From Plicaturopsis crispa FD-325 SS-3 (lineage: Eukaryota > Basidiomycota > Agaricomycetes > Amylocorticiales > Amylocorticiaceae): a DNA stretch of 64,000 bases. The position numbers and the translations under genes were made by a program. Location: assembly GCA_000827205.1 (NCBI GenBank), contig KN832564.1, forward strand, positions 662,579 through 726,578. Reading direction: 5' to 3'. A model generated the notes under the pieces. That model saw only the letters and a program-made list of their open reading frames with translations, searched no databases and had not been told where the DNA came from. Position 1 is the stretch's first letter. Each line of letters starts with the position of its first letter. Shown here in pieces: positions 22,892 to 34,067 of this stretch.

Positions 22892-24384
22892 TTAATAATG
22901 ACGCCTCTCGACAATTTCCAAAAGCGCACCCTCTCCTTTAAAGGATTCCACAGCTTGGACCTCTCCCCGTAGAGCAGAGAGAGTCTGCGGAGATACCCGA
23001 CACAGAATATCGGGATGGAGGCGTAACAGGCGGATCGGCATGTTCGCCCTGCGCCTGGCGCGCAGACAGTTGAGCAAAGCGTATCCGAAGCCATGATTTA
23101 TCTCGAACGCATAATCATCGAGGAGCACCCCCTCAAATAAAAGCGAGCCGATGGTGATCGTGTGTAGGCCCGGCCAAGCGTCCCCGGGCGCGAGATTTGT
23201 CGCGATCGTGAGGATATCGAGGAAGTGGCAGTGGGGCGCGTGCCGGTTGATACGGTGACTATGTCGCACTTCCTCCCATGTGAGCCAGTTCCAGTCTCCG
23301 ATGATCAGTTCCGTCACTTGGGGCGACGTGACGATGAGGCTGCGGGTTGCGCCCTCCAGACATATACAGGCGCGGTCGAGCTCCAAGCAGCGCAGCGTAG
23401 GGAACTTGGAGCCATCGGATATCTTGGGGAGGAGCTGATCGAGATCGGTTGCATGCACTTGGAGCAGCGAAAGACGGCGGAGGAGAGGCGCGCGCATGAC
23501 GCCGACCATGTGAGAGACGTTGTAGGTGGCATGGGGATCGCTGACAAAGAGCAGGGTGGTGAGGCAAGGAAGCTCGAACTCCTCCAGAGATGCTTCGCGC
23601 TCGTCAAAGTAGACGACCGAGTCCTCGAGTATGAGCGTGCTTAGAGCGGGGAGTCTCGTCAACATGCTGCGGAAGTCAGAATACGGTACCACGTAGTTCC
23701 GACCATTACTGAGATGTGAAGTGGTCAAGACTTGGCCGGGGAGCATGCATAAGCGAGGGTGAATTCCGCCAAGGTGTAGGTATGCCAAACGCAGCGTGTT
23801 CCACCGCATTTGGCGGTCGTCGACGCGTACATCCTCCAGCTCGTAGAGCTCGCAAGCCAAGCTCAGCCGCTCGAGCAATGGTGCCTCTGCTTCGGATAGA
23901 TGCGCTAGCATATCGAAAAGTGATTTCCGGGTCCCCCGTAGACGTGCAGCTGACGCCAACGAGGAATCTCCATCAAAGGACGCACTTGGGAGAGGGTAAT
24001 GTCGGACATGGAGCTCATGTAGACGTCGAGAGGGCGCTTTCGAGAACGCTCAAGATGTCGACTTTGTGGCAGTAGCATGGTCGGCTCGTCGTCAAAGTTA
24101 ATGGACGTCCACAATGACGAGGTACCGAGCACGATGTCCCGCCAGTGTTTCGTGACGCCCAGCAAACGGTAAGGGGCGAAAAAGCGCTTAGACGGCTCGT
24201 GGAGGGAAACAATGTCCTCGAGTATCCGAGAAAGGAGCTCTGGCGGGAGGATAGCGATGTGTGCGCGGTGATCGCTAGAACGCGCAGCCGATTCGTCGAC
24301 AAGCATACCTTCCTGTGTTTCGATGTGCGCCATCTGGACATCGAGTTCGTGTGTCCTTTCATCGCCTGCCAGTGGGCTAGACAT
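22892..24384 (-). pseudogene. Inverted paralogue of the 20402 F-box gene, frameshifted
   Basis: Two overlapping minus-strand frames together align along the whole length of the 20402-21958 protein. The first (24384 to about 23905) carries the F-box: LPPELLSRILEDIV, RLLGVTKHWRDIVLGTSSLW. The second (about 23930 to 22892) carries the solenoid, nearly identical in places (NGRNYVVPYSDFR, MLTRLPALSTLILED, CLRARRRANMPI). The switch falls at a run of five G near 23935-23939, at RWRQLHVYG/GTRKSLFDML, and amounts to a single base. That is either a real pseudogene or an assembly error in the homopolymer; no intron with proper borders bridges it. It is tail-to-tail with its paralogue. Confidence 0.75.
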
Positions 24385-24527
24385 CGCATGTCGCAGCCGT
24401 ATTCTCTCAATAAATTCTGGTCAGTGAAATGGATTCATGCAGACTGAGTCACGTACTACGTCAAGAATTGTCGCCCGTAGTTCGGTTTTGGCTCCAATGA
24501 AATTGCGACTACAGCTAGAAGAGGTCT

Positions 24528-25503
24528 ATGGTGGGCCAAGTGCACTTTTAATTATTTCCGCGCATAACTCGGGCGCGCAATTCAAGTGCGCGCGCAAAAT
24601 AAAATGTATTACTAGAAAATACTTACTACTAGGGTTCCCCAAGCCTTCAAGTACATTCCCTAATGGCCACCGACATTCATCATGACATTAATGCCTGTGA
24701 GCTCGAGGTCGTCGTCAGTCATGGCGACGACGGTGTTCGGCTGGGATTCCGAGTGCCGACTCCGATATCCGGCCACCGCGACGGACGATAAACAACTTGC
24801 CCTCAACGTCGCTGACCTCTGTGAGACAGCACGAAGGATTGGACGCCCGCTGCCGGATACAGGACAACATTACCTATGGACCTTCCCGCATCGCCTACTT
24901 AGGTCTTTGCTTATGGTCACTTGTTGCTGCCACCACTTCGGTTCCATTGACTCGGACTCGGCCCTAACCTACTAGTAGTACCCACTGGCCTGCCAACCTC
25001 GGTGCGTGTGTGCATAGCCACATATTTCTGAGGCGTCGGGGCTTGGGTACGGGGCAGACATGCTTGTAGTGCTGGGTATGTCCGATTTTTAATGGAAATC
25101 AGTGTTTGATTATGAACCTATAGACCTTGTCCGGTTAGCCATGGCCATGTGCCAGTGTAGCCAGACTCTGTACCGATTTGCCTCGCCACTGGCAGTATCA
25201 GCACACTGGTCTGTTCATTTTCCTTCTACGAGCTGCACTAGGTCTCTGTCTTCCTCAGGAAATATCAGTGCTTGAGTTATCAAATTTCAGGCTATTACTG
25301 ACTTGACCCCATTTCTCTTATATTCAAGGCTTATTTATGGTTAGGTGTGGCTTGGGAACACTCAGTAGTTACTGTACAAGGTCCACGGACCCTTATTTTC
25401 GATGTAGACACGAAATATGCACGAGATACGAAAAAAACTTGATTTGCGCGCTCCGAAGTTTGCGCGCGCGCGCGGTCAAATAAATGTGCAGTTTGACCCT
25501 CAT
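24528..25503. mobile_element. hAT-like non-autonomous DNA transposon with 8 bp target duplication
   Basis: The ends carry a perfect 8 bp duplication, AGAGGTCT (24520-24527 and 25504-25511). Inverted ends begin ATGGTGGGCCAAGTGCAC on the left and ATGAGGGTCAAACTGCAC on the right complement. Similarity continues inward for about 100 bp with GCGCGC-rich patches and a shared ACTACT..GTTCCC.AAGCC segment. Ends are degenerate (about two thirds identical), which suggests an old copy. No transposase frame is present. hAT is inferred from the 8 bp duplication only. Confidence 0.55.
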
Positions 25504-25511
25504 AGAGGTCT

Positions 25512-26096
25512 CTCAGTGAGACCATTGACCAAGGTGAAACTGAACGTCAAGTCGCGGAAATTGCACGTTGTAATGTCGAACGTTGAGACTGACATGCAGT
25601 GCCACCGTCGCATTGCAAAGTAAATGCACGTGTCCTCGAACGCGCTGTGATCACTTTACGCGCGGATGTTGGCAGGACATGGACGGGCTTTCGTACAAAG
25701 GCAGGTACTGAGCGTGCGCTCGCCATCCCCAAACCTTTACCCTTGGTAGTCGCACGCGTATGGCAACACCGTCGTAATGTTCTACGTACGCGTCGCAAGA
25801 AAGGTTTGCAAGATATTCGCATTAACAACGTACATGAGACCGTACAAAGAAACCCCAAGAAACATGCTAGTGAAGTTTATAGTTGTGACGATACAGATAT
25901 ATATGGATACACCTCTTCAAGCCCCAGGAAGCTTGAAGTCGTAGGAGAATATCGTACAGGGCACGGCGCATATAGTACAGATAATACATTTTCCAGTCTA
26001 GTAAAGATATGCATTAGCATGAGGTCGAGGGAGCCAGGACAGACAATGCTCACCAATTCAGTATCACGCGTAAGCGGACTCGTTGAGAACCTAGCG
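25512..26096. other. Intergenic stretch
   Basis: A long open frame on each strand crosses this segment, but composition is not coding-like and neither matches a family. No gene supported. Confidence 0.4.
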
Positions 26097-27204
26097 TCAA
26101 TGAGCCGACGCCTGCCGCTCCTTCCTCTCCTTCTCCTCTCTCTCCCTTTGACGCTTCTTTTCCAAAGGGGAGAGTTTACGAGTTTCTGGGGTGGTTCCGT
26201 TGACATGCACGCCCATGGTGCTGGTTCCGGCGTAAGGAGGCCACCCGAGGGTGGGTACCGCGCTCGCTGAGCTGGTAGGTACCGCGCTCGCTGAGCTGGT
26301 AGGTACCGCGCTCGGTGAACTAGTAGGTATCCCGTGCTGCAGGCGACTGGACACGCCGTTCCAGGCAGGCTGCGCGCTCCGAGTGGAATGTAGCGTCGTC
26401 GCAAAGGGAATGTCAAAAATCTTGCATATAATCTCCTTCACTACCCCTTCATCAAGTTCGGCTCCCGTCAAGTGGGCGATACTGCGCCTTTCCTGTACGC
26501 GCTCCCTCGCCGCGACAAGCGGTACCACCACCTCCATACCCAGCCTCTCTCCCTCGTGCTTCGATATGGTCGCTGGCCGCTCACACAGCGCTACATACGC
26601 CGGCACCAGGAATGCTTCGTCAATCTCGTTTTCACGGTAGAGCGCGATGCGCGTGATAGGGTCCATGTCCTTCCTCTCGAGCTCCCGCACAACTAGCTGC
26701 TTCACTTGATGGAAGCCCCAGCGATTCGCGAGCCCAAGGATGATGACCCAGTCGTCTATCGAAGCTTCGTAGACGCTCAGAGTCCTGCTCACTTGCATTT
26801 AGTATGTATGTCGACAGACACGAAAGCGCAGGCAACAACGACTGACCTATTGTAGAACACCCATAGCAAGAGCGCGAAATGCGCGCTGGGGGCATCACTG
26901 ACCTTACAGTGGTACCGCGGAGTACCCGGCGGAGCCCTGTACAGCTCTTCGCGCGACAAGGGCGCCGGCAGCGGGAATTTCGTCACGTCGCGTTTGAACC
27001 AGAAACTATGCACGCGGAATGATGTGTTCTCGACCTATGTACATACGCAGATTATGATAACCATGCGGGGGGCGTTCGTTATCAGCTCGGAGCGATCAAT
27101 GATAAGCAGATAAAACGCACGTCGAAGAGTATATCCCCGTCCTCCCAAAAATACTCGCGATCTGGGGTGATGGGCGTGATGACGACGGGCGAGCTGGAGG
27201 GCAT
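26097..27204 (-). CDS. BTB/POZ domain protein, copy 1
   Basis: Predicted CUL3-type adaptor or protein-interaction factor, 319 residues in three exons (27204-27121, 27034-26847, 26784-26097). The BTB fold runs through all exons: REYFWEDGDILFDV, joined to ENTSFRVHSFWFKRD, then FALLLWVFYN joined to RTLSVYEASIDDW. A helical back region follows (LANRWGFHQVKQLVVRELE, RIALYRENEIDEAFLVPAY). The C-terminal tail has three 8-residue units VPTSSASA, from a 24 bp repeat, and ends in a charged helix rich in Arg/Glu/Lys. Three further paralogues share both intron positions (28308, 31669, 34068), so they arose by duplication of a spliced gene. Confidence 0.85.
26256..26333. repeat. 24 bp coding minisatellite in BTB copy 1
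   Basis: About three copies of a 24 bp unit (GGTACCGCGCTCGCTGAGCT followed by GGTA), the first two identical and the third diverged. It encodes the VPTSSASA repeats on the minus strand and keeps frame. Confidence 0.85.
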
Positions 27205-28307
27205 AGCCAGGAGTAGGATGGGGGAGGACGATGGAGGGAGTGGGAGACGATGCGCAGATAGAGCAGCGGCTATGAGTATGTATTATGTACGCGCATGAAG
27301 CGTCGATCCCATGCACGTGTACGCCTCATGCCGTCTCTCGTACCGTCCTGAGAGTTCCCGGGTCTGGATGAGCGCTCAAAGTCCAAACCCCCGCAGATTC
27401 GCCTTTACTGCGCGCTGACCGTTGACTGCGCACAGAGCTCCTTGTAGACGATGGGGTGTCATAGCATAGATAAGAGGTGGCTGGATCTAGGATATTCGTG
27501 TCCATGAGAAGCCGGAGCGTTTTCAGATATAAGGTTCCGACATACCGTATGTAGATGCATGCTGCGCCCTTTACTTAGCGCCTACAGTCGGGGCTTTCGG
27601 CAGAGACGCACAAAAGACAAGGGAAAAGAACGTACATAGGTCTGCTGCGCGTCAGGACTACTGTAGAACGTTTGGTACCATTCTTGCTGTCCAACAGCCT
27701 GAGACGCTCGGAGATGCAGAGTCGGACATGCAGCGGCTGGCTTCTGGCTTCCGGGCCAAAGTACGTTCCAAGTAGCCTCCTAGGTTCCAAAGCAGATACC
27801 GCACAGAGCATATACACACACTAGTTACCCAGGCGGCGAACAATCGGGCCGGGCTAAAATCGACAATGCGTTGGTCCTATGCCCAGTGCCAACAAAAACG
27901 CGTAGGTTCCAGACAAGGTCATGCAGATAGTAGGAAGACAAAAGACGAGACAGCTGGGCATCGGTCAACTGCGAAAAGCAATTCGCGCACGACTTGACGG
28001 TCGCAGCACAAGTCGCGGGGTCCAATGATCAGAAATAAATACCACGTGCAAGTAAGTGAGCATCGCGCAGGGGTATACTTATACCTTGTCGCGTACAAAC
28101 TAGCACAATACCTATGTATACGTTGACCAAGATGACAAGAAACCACCAACATATCAATACAAAGAGGCCTGTCCATGTCGACGCCCGCTTTACTTTTTCA
28201 TCTGCGATCGACAGTCCTCAGTAGTAGTCGCCTCGGAGCTCGATGAGTACAAGGCACCAGTTCACAGCGACGACCGCTGCAATCGCACACATCGAGGATC
28301 CAAAGAG
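27205..28307 (-). other. Gap between BTB copies, with a membrane-protein-like fragment
   Basis: At about 28040-28190 on the minus strand a frame reads WTGLFVLICWWFLVILVN and continues with one hydrophobic helix, then stops. Downstream frames (about 27830-28025, LTDAQLSRLLSSYYLHDL) look coding-like but cannot be joined by plausible splice sites. It may be the remains of a small membrane-protein gene. I recognise no family. Confidence 0.25.
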
Positions 28308-29277
28308 TCACCCTCGTCCTGTCGAGGTGCCCCTACCGACGCCGGAGTTTGCGCCCCGAGTCGACCCTGCGGCATTTGGCGGGGTAGGAGTGGACATCGT
28401 GGGCACAGAGCCATTCGCAGTACTACTACCCGCCGCCCGCGCAGTAGAGGGGTCCGCACCAGGTATCTCGAACTCCCTGCGTATAATCTTGTTCACCTCG
28501 TCCGCGTCCAGCTCCACCGCCGTCGGACTCCCGCGATCCAGCCTCCCCCGTATAGCCTCCCTCGCGCGCCCATACGCAAGCACAACGTCCATCCCCAGCT
28601 TCTCCGCTTCCCCCTTCTTAAGCCAGGCGTCCCGCTGGCAGAGCGCCGCATAGGACGGGACGAGATACGACGCGTCGATCTCGTTTTCGCGGTAGAGCGC
28701 GATCTTGGTGATATGCCCGATGCGCTTCTTCTCGAGCTCGCGTACTACTAGGTTTTTTACCTGGGGAAAACCCCACTGCTGCGCGAGCCGCAGGATGACG
28801 ATCCAGTCTTCGACTGGCGCTTCGTATATGGAGTATGTCCTAGAGCAGTGACCGGCGTCAGCATGTTGATCAAGTGACCACAAGACACTAATACTGACTC
28901 GTTGTAAAAGACCCATAGGAACCGCGCGAAGTCGGCGCTGTTCACGCCTTCGAGCTTGTACGGTGTCGCGTCGGAGGTGCCTGCAGGGTCCCCTACGGGC
29001 AAGGGCATATGCAGCGGGAAGTTCGTCGCCTCGCGCTCGAAGAAGAGGCTATGGACGCGGAATAACTTGTCCTCGACCTATGCAGTACGCGACATATGAT
29101 TAGTGCACCACAGATTGATTAGTACGCCACATATCGAGAGCGGTTTGTTCGAGGACTCACGTTGAAGGTGATATCCCCGCCCCGATAGTAATACTGGTCA
29201 TGGTGGGCAATATGCGTGACCGTCGCTTGCGAGGTCGTAGAGCGCGAAGGGGATGATGCCGCCATGTCGCGAGGCAT
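28308..29277 (-). CDS. BTB/POZ domain protein, copy 2
   Basis: Same three-exon structure as the other BTB copies, about 275 residues. The BTB region reads QYYYRGGDITFN, joined to VEDKLFRVHSLFFERE, then FARFLWVFYNE joined to TYSIYEAPVEDW, then LAQQWGFPQVKNLVVRELE and KIALYRENEIDASYLVPSY. The tail after the fold is Ser/Thr/Pro/Gly-rich and lacks the charged helix of copies 1, 3 and 4. Two ATGs are possible at the start (29277, giving MPRD; 29265, giving MAAS); I took the first because two paralogues begin with MP. Confidence 0.8.
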
Positions 29278-30205
29278 GAATGTGAATGGGTATGTCGTGA
29301 CCCGTCCGCGTATTATCGTGGGGGTATACTTATTATCGTGTCGGTGTATGATCGTGTGGGTATATGAATCGTCCACGCTCTACACGTGTAGAACTCGTGC
29401 CGCCGCTATTGTGCCGTCCCTGGACATTTAGAACGCCCCCAGACATTTAGAACGCCCCTAGACATTTTAGAACCGGCACACGGTTCCTCGGGCGCTTGGG
29501 AAGGTACACGGATGTCCAAAAACGGGTCAAAGGTCGCGGGGCGATTCTCTTCAAGAAGCGTGTGCGGCGTGTAAGTTTCGTTTTCGCACTGCAATTGTGC
29601 CAGGCGACCTCCCTCTAGAAATGTCGCAGGCGATAGGCGGTAGGTAGTTGTGGTTCGCTGCCACCGATGAACTAGACACAGCGGTACCGCTCCCAAAGGC
29701 CCCACCCAGTCAGTGCATGACGACTGCAGGACGATTACGGTCAACTGACCGCACGCAGACATAAGGTTTGGACCCACACTGATCCTGCTCCTGCGCCCAT
29801 GGCCTGCTTTTGTGACTGGAGCTGATACCTCGATAGAATAGATGATAGCACGATAGCTGCAGGGGATACGTCTCGATAGCTGCGCACGGTGGTTCTCGAA
29901 AGCTACGCACTGAACCACCGAGTCGAACTTCGCCGCAGCAGTATGTCTAACACGGATACTTGGGGTCTCGCTGCGGATTAGAGGCTGATTAGACGGCAAC
30001 GCGTGCGGCGAGCTAGTACAGAAGTATCGATTGCAAGAATCCTCCGCAGCATTTGCATTCAGCGATGTCCTTGAGCAACATCGCCTAGAAACGAAGGTAT
30101 AGAGGTGGTTTACAGCCTTACATGGTCCCTGGAATGCGCGTCAGAGACTGCTTGCAGAAATGTGGCTTCAGACTCACATTACTTTCATACTTGACGCGTG
30201 TCTTC
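29278..30205. other. Intergenic stretch
   Basis: Contains the short tandem repeat at 29421-29475. A 197-codon minus-strand frame (29406-29999) shows no domain and I do not call it. Confidence 0.4.
29421..29475. repeat. Three-copy tandem repeat of about 20 bp
   Basis: Three consecutive copies of GACATTTAGAACGCCCC with small differences; the last has an extra T. It is non-coding and lies upstream of BTB copy 2. Confidence 0.7.
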
Positions 30206-31196
30206 CTATTGTGCAAGGCAATTTGCCCATTCTATGCATTTACGAGAGTGCTAGATCGTACACTGGTCAGAAAAGCGGTCTGACAAGATAAGAGACGACT
30301 GCACCTCATGGCACATGTTGACGTATGCAGTTCTTTCTCGGAGATAGTTCTCAAGAAGACTAGGCTGGTCGCGAAACGATGCTAATTGACGAGTGAACTC
30401 GCCGACGTCGCTAGGTCGATACCATAGGCTCTTGCCGTGACCGTTACGACCTGAGAAACAATGTCATCCGTGCACTATACTGCGTGCAGTGAGGGAGGAA
30501 AAGGCTCACCTAGCTGATTTGAGGGATAAACAACGGTTACCACTTGTATCACTTCGTCAAAGGGGAGATCATTGACGATGACAGGGTTATAGTAGACTTT
30601 CGGTTTCGTGACACTATGCACAAGTTGACCCATCAGCCGCGAAGAAAGGTTACGATGATGCACCACTGTAGAAGAACGTACAGCTTTGCAGCGCAATTTT
30701 CGCATAATCTAACGCGAAAAGCCCATAGGATTTCGTCGCGCGTATGACTGCAGCATTCCTGCATGATGATGAGCCGGCCACAAACACTGGGGGAGCCCAT
30801 AAAAATTCACGAACATGACAATGGGTGGAGAATGCCAAGTTGGCGTACTGCATCTCGTTCAGGTCGGGCGGACATGGCGGCATGGTAGGCGTGACATTAG
30901 ACAGAGTCTGCCTCCATATCGGCCGCGCGTCGCGGCTTGTCAGCATAGCACGCAGCGGTTTCGTGCATCGCGCAAGTTGAAGGAGGTCTGAAGGATGGGC
31001 CCGTCCTAGAACCTATCACCGTCACCGTGTTGGCTGAGATCAGTGTTAGCTAAGGATGATGATAGAGAAAATATACACTTACTTCGAATAAGATATCCAC
31101 AGGCCCATCCAGCAATGCCGCTAATGTTCCTACATTTGGCTGAAGATCTTGCGTGCTCTTGCTTTGTGATGCGACTGCCAAGTTCGCTAACGACAT
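30206..31196 (-). CDS. F-box protein (polypore-type family), copy 2
   Basis: Paralogue of the F-box gene at 18654-19876. Joining exons by GT-AG borders gives: GPVDILFE / VLGRAHPSDLLQLARCTK (F-box), WRQTLSNV, CPPDLNEMQYANLAFSTHCH / ECCSHTRDEILWAFRVRLCENC (CxxC), YYNPVIVNDLPFDEV, then LWYRPSDVGEFTRQLASF and a closing RKCIEWANCLAQ. It stops about 20 residues earlier than copy 1. The ATG at 31196 follows a Ser-rich leader; a further upstream exon (about 31290-31364, MARRRR) is possible, as copy 1 also has a basic start. Predicted SCF adaptor; substrate unknown. Confidence 0.65.
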
Positions 31197-31668
31197 TCTA
31201 CTGCGAGGAGTGGGTTGTGTACGCCAGCGTATTGATGTTTTTACCGAATTTGCGGTGGTGGTCAGTGTCGGACTCAAAAGACTCAGTCAAATCGCCCACC
31301 AACTCATCGCGACCACGTGGTCAGACTCGCGCTCAGCGCCGTCGCCGACTCGTCGCCGCCGTGCCATCCCCTGCCATCCCTCGACAACAGGTTTTGCGGT
31401 ATGAACCAGAAGCCAGAGGTCTTGCAGCGCGCAAAAGGCGACCGCGATGTCGCAGAACGTCTCTAAAAGAGAGGTGATGTATATTACATATCCTATCAAG
31501 AAATAACCGCTATACACACCCAGCGTTCTCAGCGACGCCGCCTGGGATACGATACATACAGGATATATTTTCATTCTAAGTCTGACAGCTTAGCTGGAAG
31601 TTAGCCACAGAATCGAGCTCAGGAGGGATTTATCGCTACGCACCGATGCTTGCGAGGGCTGCCTAAAC
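31197..31668. other. Short gap between F-box copy 2 and BTB copy 3
   Basis: May hold the first exon of F-box copy 2 (basic MARRRRVGDG frame). Nothing else seen. Confidence 0.35.
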
Positions 31669-32785
31669 TTACCGGTTCCAGAGCCCTGCATATGCACTGT
31701 ATCCGTTCGACTCGGCCCCCTTCGACTTGTCCTCCGCCGCCTTGTCCGCTTTCGCCTTCTCCTCTGCTTTCGCCTTCTTCTCCATTCTCTCCTTCTCCGC
31801 GTTTTCCTTCTCCTTCTCCTTCTTAGCTTTCTCATCGATTTTTTTCTGCTGACTCTTCGAGAGCGTCGACGCAGCAGAGCCATGCTTGTCAGAGTTGGGG
31901 ATGTCGATGACGGGTGCCGACGGAGCAGGGGCGGTCGATGAATCGGCCCCGTTGACGAGGGGTTTCGGGGCAGTCGCTGCGCTGGGAGTAGGTGGTGTTA
32001 TCTGGAAGACGTCGCACACGACCTGCTGCATGTCGACGGTATCGAGAACCGCGGCCGTCGGGCTGAACAGCCCGCCATCGGGACGACTCCGCGCACACTC
32101 CCTCGCGCGCATGATTTGAATCACCGTCTCCAGATCGAGTTGCTTGGCCTCCGCTATGGAGAGAATGGCCTGCCGGCTGCAAAGCGCCGCGAAGGACGGT
32201 ATGAGATACTTGTCGTCGACCTGGTAGGTGCGATATAGAACGATCTTCTGGATGTCGTCGAGGTCGGGGATCATCTCGAGCCTCCGCACGGCGAAGGCTT
32301 TCACCTCTATAAATTGCCAGTCATGGGCGAGGCGGAGGATGGTGACCCAGTCGTTGTAGGCCGCTTCGTACTCGTCGTATTTCCTGTTTGGGGTCAGGTA
32401 TATCTGAAGCCAGACAACGGGAAGACGATGGCCACATACGGGTTATAGAATATCCACAAGAACCTTGCGAATTCGTCGGCATTGACATTGTCGAGCTTGT
32501 ACGCCTCCGAATCGGAGGTCCCAATTGGCGTCCGCCCCGGAGACGCAGGATTCGTGAGGCCGCGGAAGTGGGAGGAATCGCGCTCGAAGAAGAATTTGTG
32601 GATCTTGAAAAGGGTTTCCCCGACCTACACACATATGTATGTATATTGTTAATGAACATCACTATGGCATATATGAAGAAACAGACCAGGAATGTGACAT
32701 CGCCACTGGGTAGATAGTAATCACGGTGTCGGACGAGATATGCCGCCGTAGCGGGAGACGAGACATTGCGAGTAGGAGCGGGCAT
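31669..32785 (-). CDS. BTB/POZ domain protein, copy 3, with charged coiled tail
   Basis: 332 residues in three exons (32785-32687, 32624-32440, 32383-31669). BTB segments: DYYLPSGDVTFL / VGETLFKIHKFFFERD, FARFLWIFYNP / KYDEYEAAYNDW, LAHDWQFIEVKAFAVRRLE, KIVLYRTYQVDDKYLIPSF. After a Pro/Ala/Ser linker (about 225-265) the last 60 residues alternate Lys and Glu (KSQQKKIDEKAKKEKEKENA onward), which predicts a single long charged helix or coiled coil. This tail is absent from copy 2, shorter in copy 4, and points to different partners. Start is well placed (ACACCATG). Confidence 0.85.
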
Positions 32786-33890
32786 GGTGTGTTTGTTATG
32801 GGTCAAATCTAGTAGATGCAGGGCAAAGAGACGGTCGTGCGAAGTCGGCAAGATAAGGCGCTATGGACGCCGCACATCTATCCTGGGCAGGTATTTGAAG
32901 GAGCGTCTCCAGAAACGTGTACAGGGCTTGCTGGACACACCGGAATTTCTCGCATATGTAAACTGTCTCAACCTGAGAACTTCCCGTGGAGGATCACGTC
33001 AGGGCCGAGGAAGCACAAACGCTCCCCGCTGCGCAAGTCTGTCCTTCCTAGGAGTTTGATTTCCAGAGAGAAATGATTTCCCTTTAGCGCTCGCGAATAC
33101 AAGATCGATCGAAATGCGCTGGAGTCGACAGCAATGCCCGTCGAAACGTGGCTGAAGCTCTGCAGAGCAGGGCACTCGGTGGCGCGTCCCTAGTCCAGGA
33201 AAGGTGCAAACGCCGGGAGAACAACAAGCGAGCTGTACTGCCGTACCGGCGTTCGATCAGGCTCGACCTTCCTTGTCTCCGCAGACAAGAGTGCGCAGCC
33301 AGCTTGCCAGTGATGGGAAATCGATGGCAAGATTTGGGGTATAGAGAGACGCCGATGCCGCCTAGGATTGACGCCTGCGATTCGATTGTGCAGAAGGGCA
33401 GCTTCTCCGGTTAGAGGAAGGCAGCGTGGGCCTGTATACGTCCGTTTGAAAGCATGTGCATTGAAAAGGGTGTAGATTTTATGTACCGGCGTCTATGTTC
33501 ATGGTCGTTTGAGCAGTCGGTTGGCTGAAAACGGTGGCGCTCTCGAATATGCCGTCAAATCGAGTCACAGTGGCGCGACTAGACTGCGCCGTCTTAGCCC
33601 CATCGTCGTTCTGGCGCAGATAAGCAGAAACGAGGCGCAACACAAGGAGCGCCGCAGGTAGGACTACAGATTCAGGACTTGTTCAGAACGAAACGCAAAT
33701 TTGCAGAATGACCGCGCTGGTCCACGTGCCACGTGGCTCATTTAGCGGGCGCGGCGTAAGTACTCGGACTCGGACCAAGGCCCTTGCCTAGACACGAGCT
33801 CTGAGACACTCATAGTCCGTGGTGGGACCCTACAGAAAGACTCGCATGTATACTTGAAACAGTCCCTAGAACGCGGACGATTCAAAAAAA
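32786..33890. other. Intergenic stretch
   Basis: No supported gene. An 11-base A run sits at about 33884-33894, where the open extension of BTB copy 4 closes. Confidence 0.45.
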
Positions 33891-34067
33891 AAAAGAGATA
33901 TGTTTTGGTACGTCGCCGATCGCTTCAACATCAGCCTCAGCCGCTTCCGAGTCGCCTCCAAGTGTTAACACTTTACAGAAAGGATCAATCGGAGAGATAG
34001 CGCGCAACGGAGAATCAGGATCGTCACGTACATAGGGAGAGTTGTCGACTGCAATGCGCTCTCGGTA
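33891..34067 (-). other. In-frame open extension after the BTB copy 4 stop
   Basis: Past the TGA of BTB copy 4 the same frame stays open for about 60 codons and is coding-like: DNSPYVRDDPDSPLRAI, then PIDPFCKVLTLGGDSEAAEA, ending at a TGA after a T run. No intron of normal length spans the stop; the only frame-keeping candidate is 27 bp. It may be a former C-terminus cut off by a new stop, readthrough sequence, or chance. Confidence 0.4.

Noticed and set aside
25599-26270. 223-codon plus-strand frame
   Set aside because: Overlaps the 3' end of BTB copy 1 in antisense and has no family.
29406-29999. 197-codon minus-strand frame
   Set aside because: No domain, odd composition, and it crosses the tandem repeat; likely chance.
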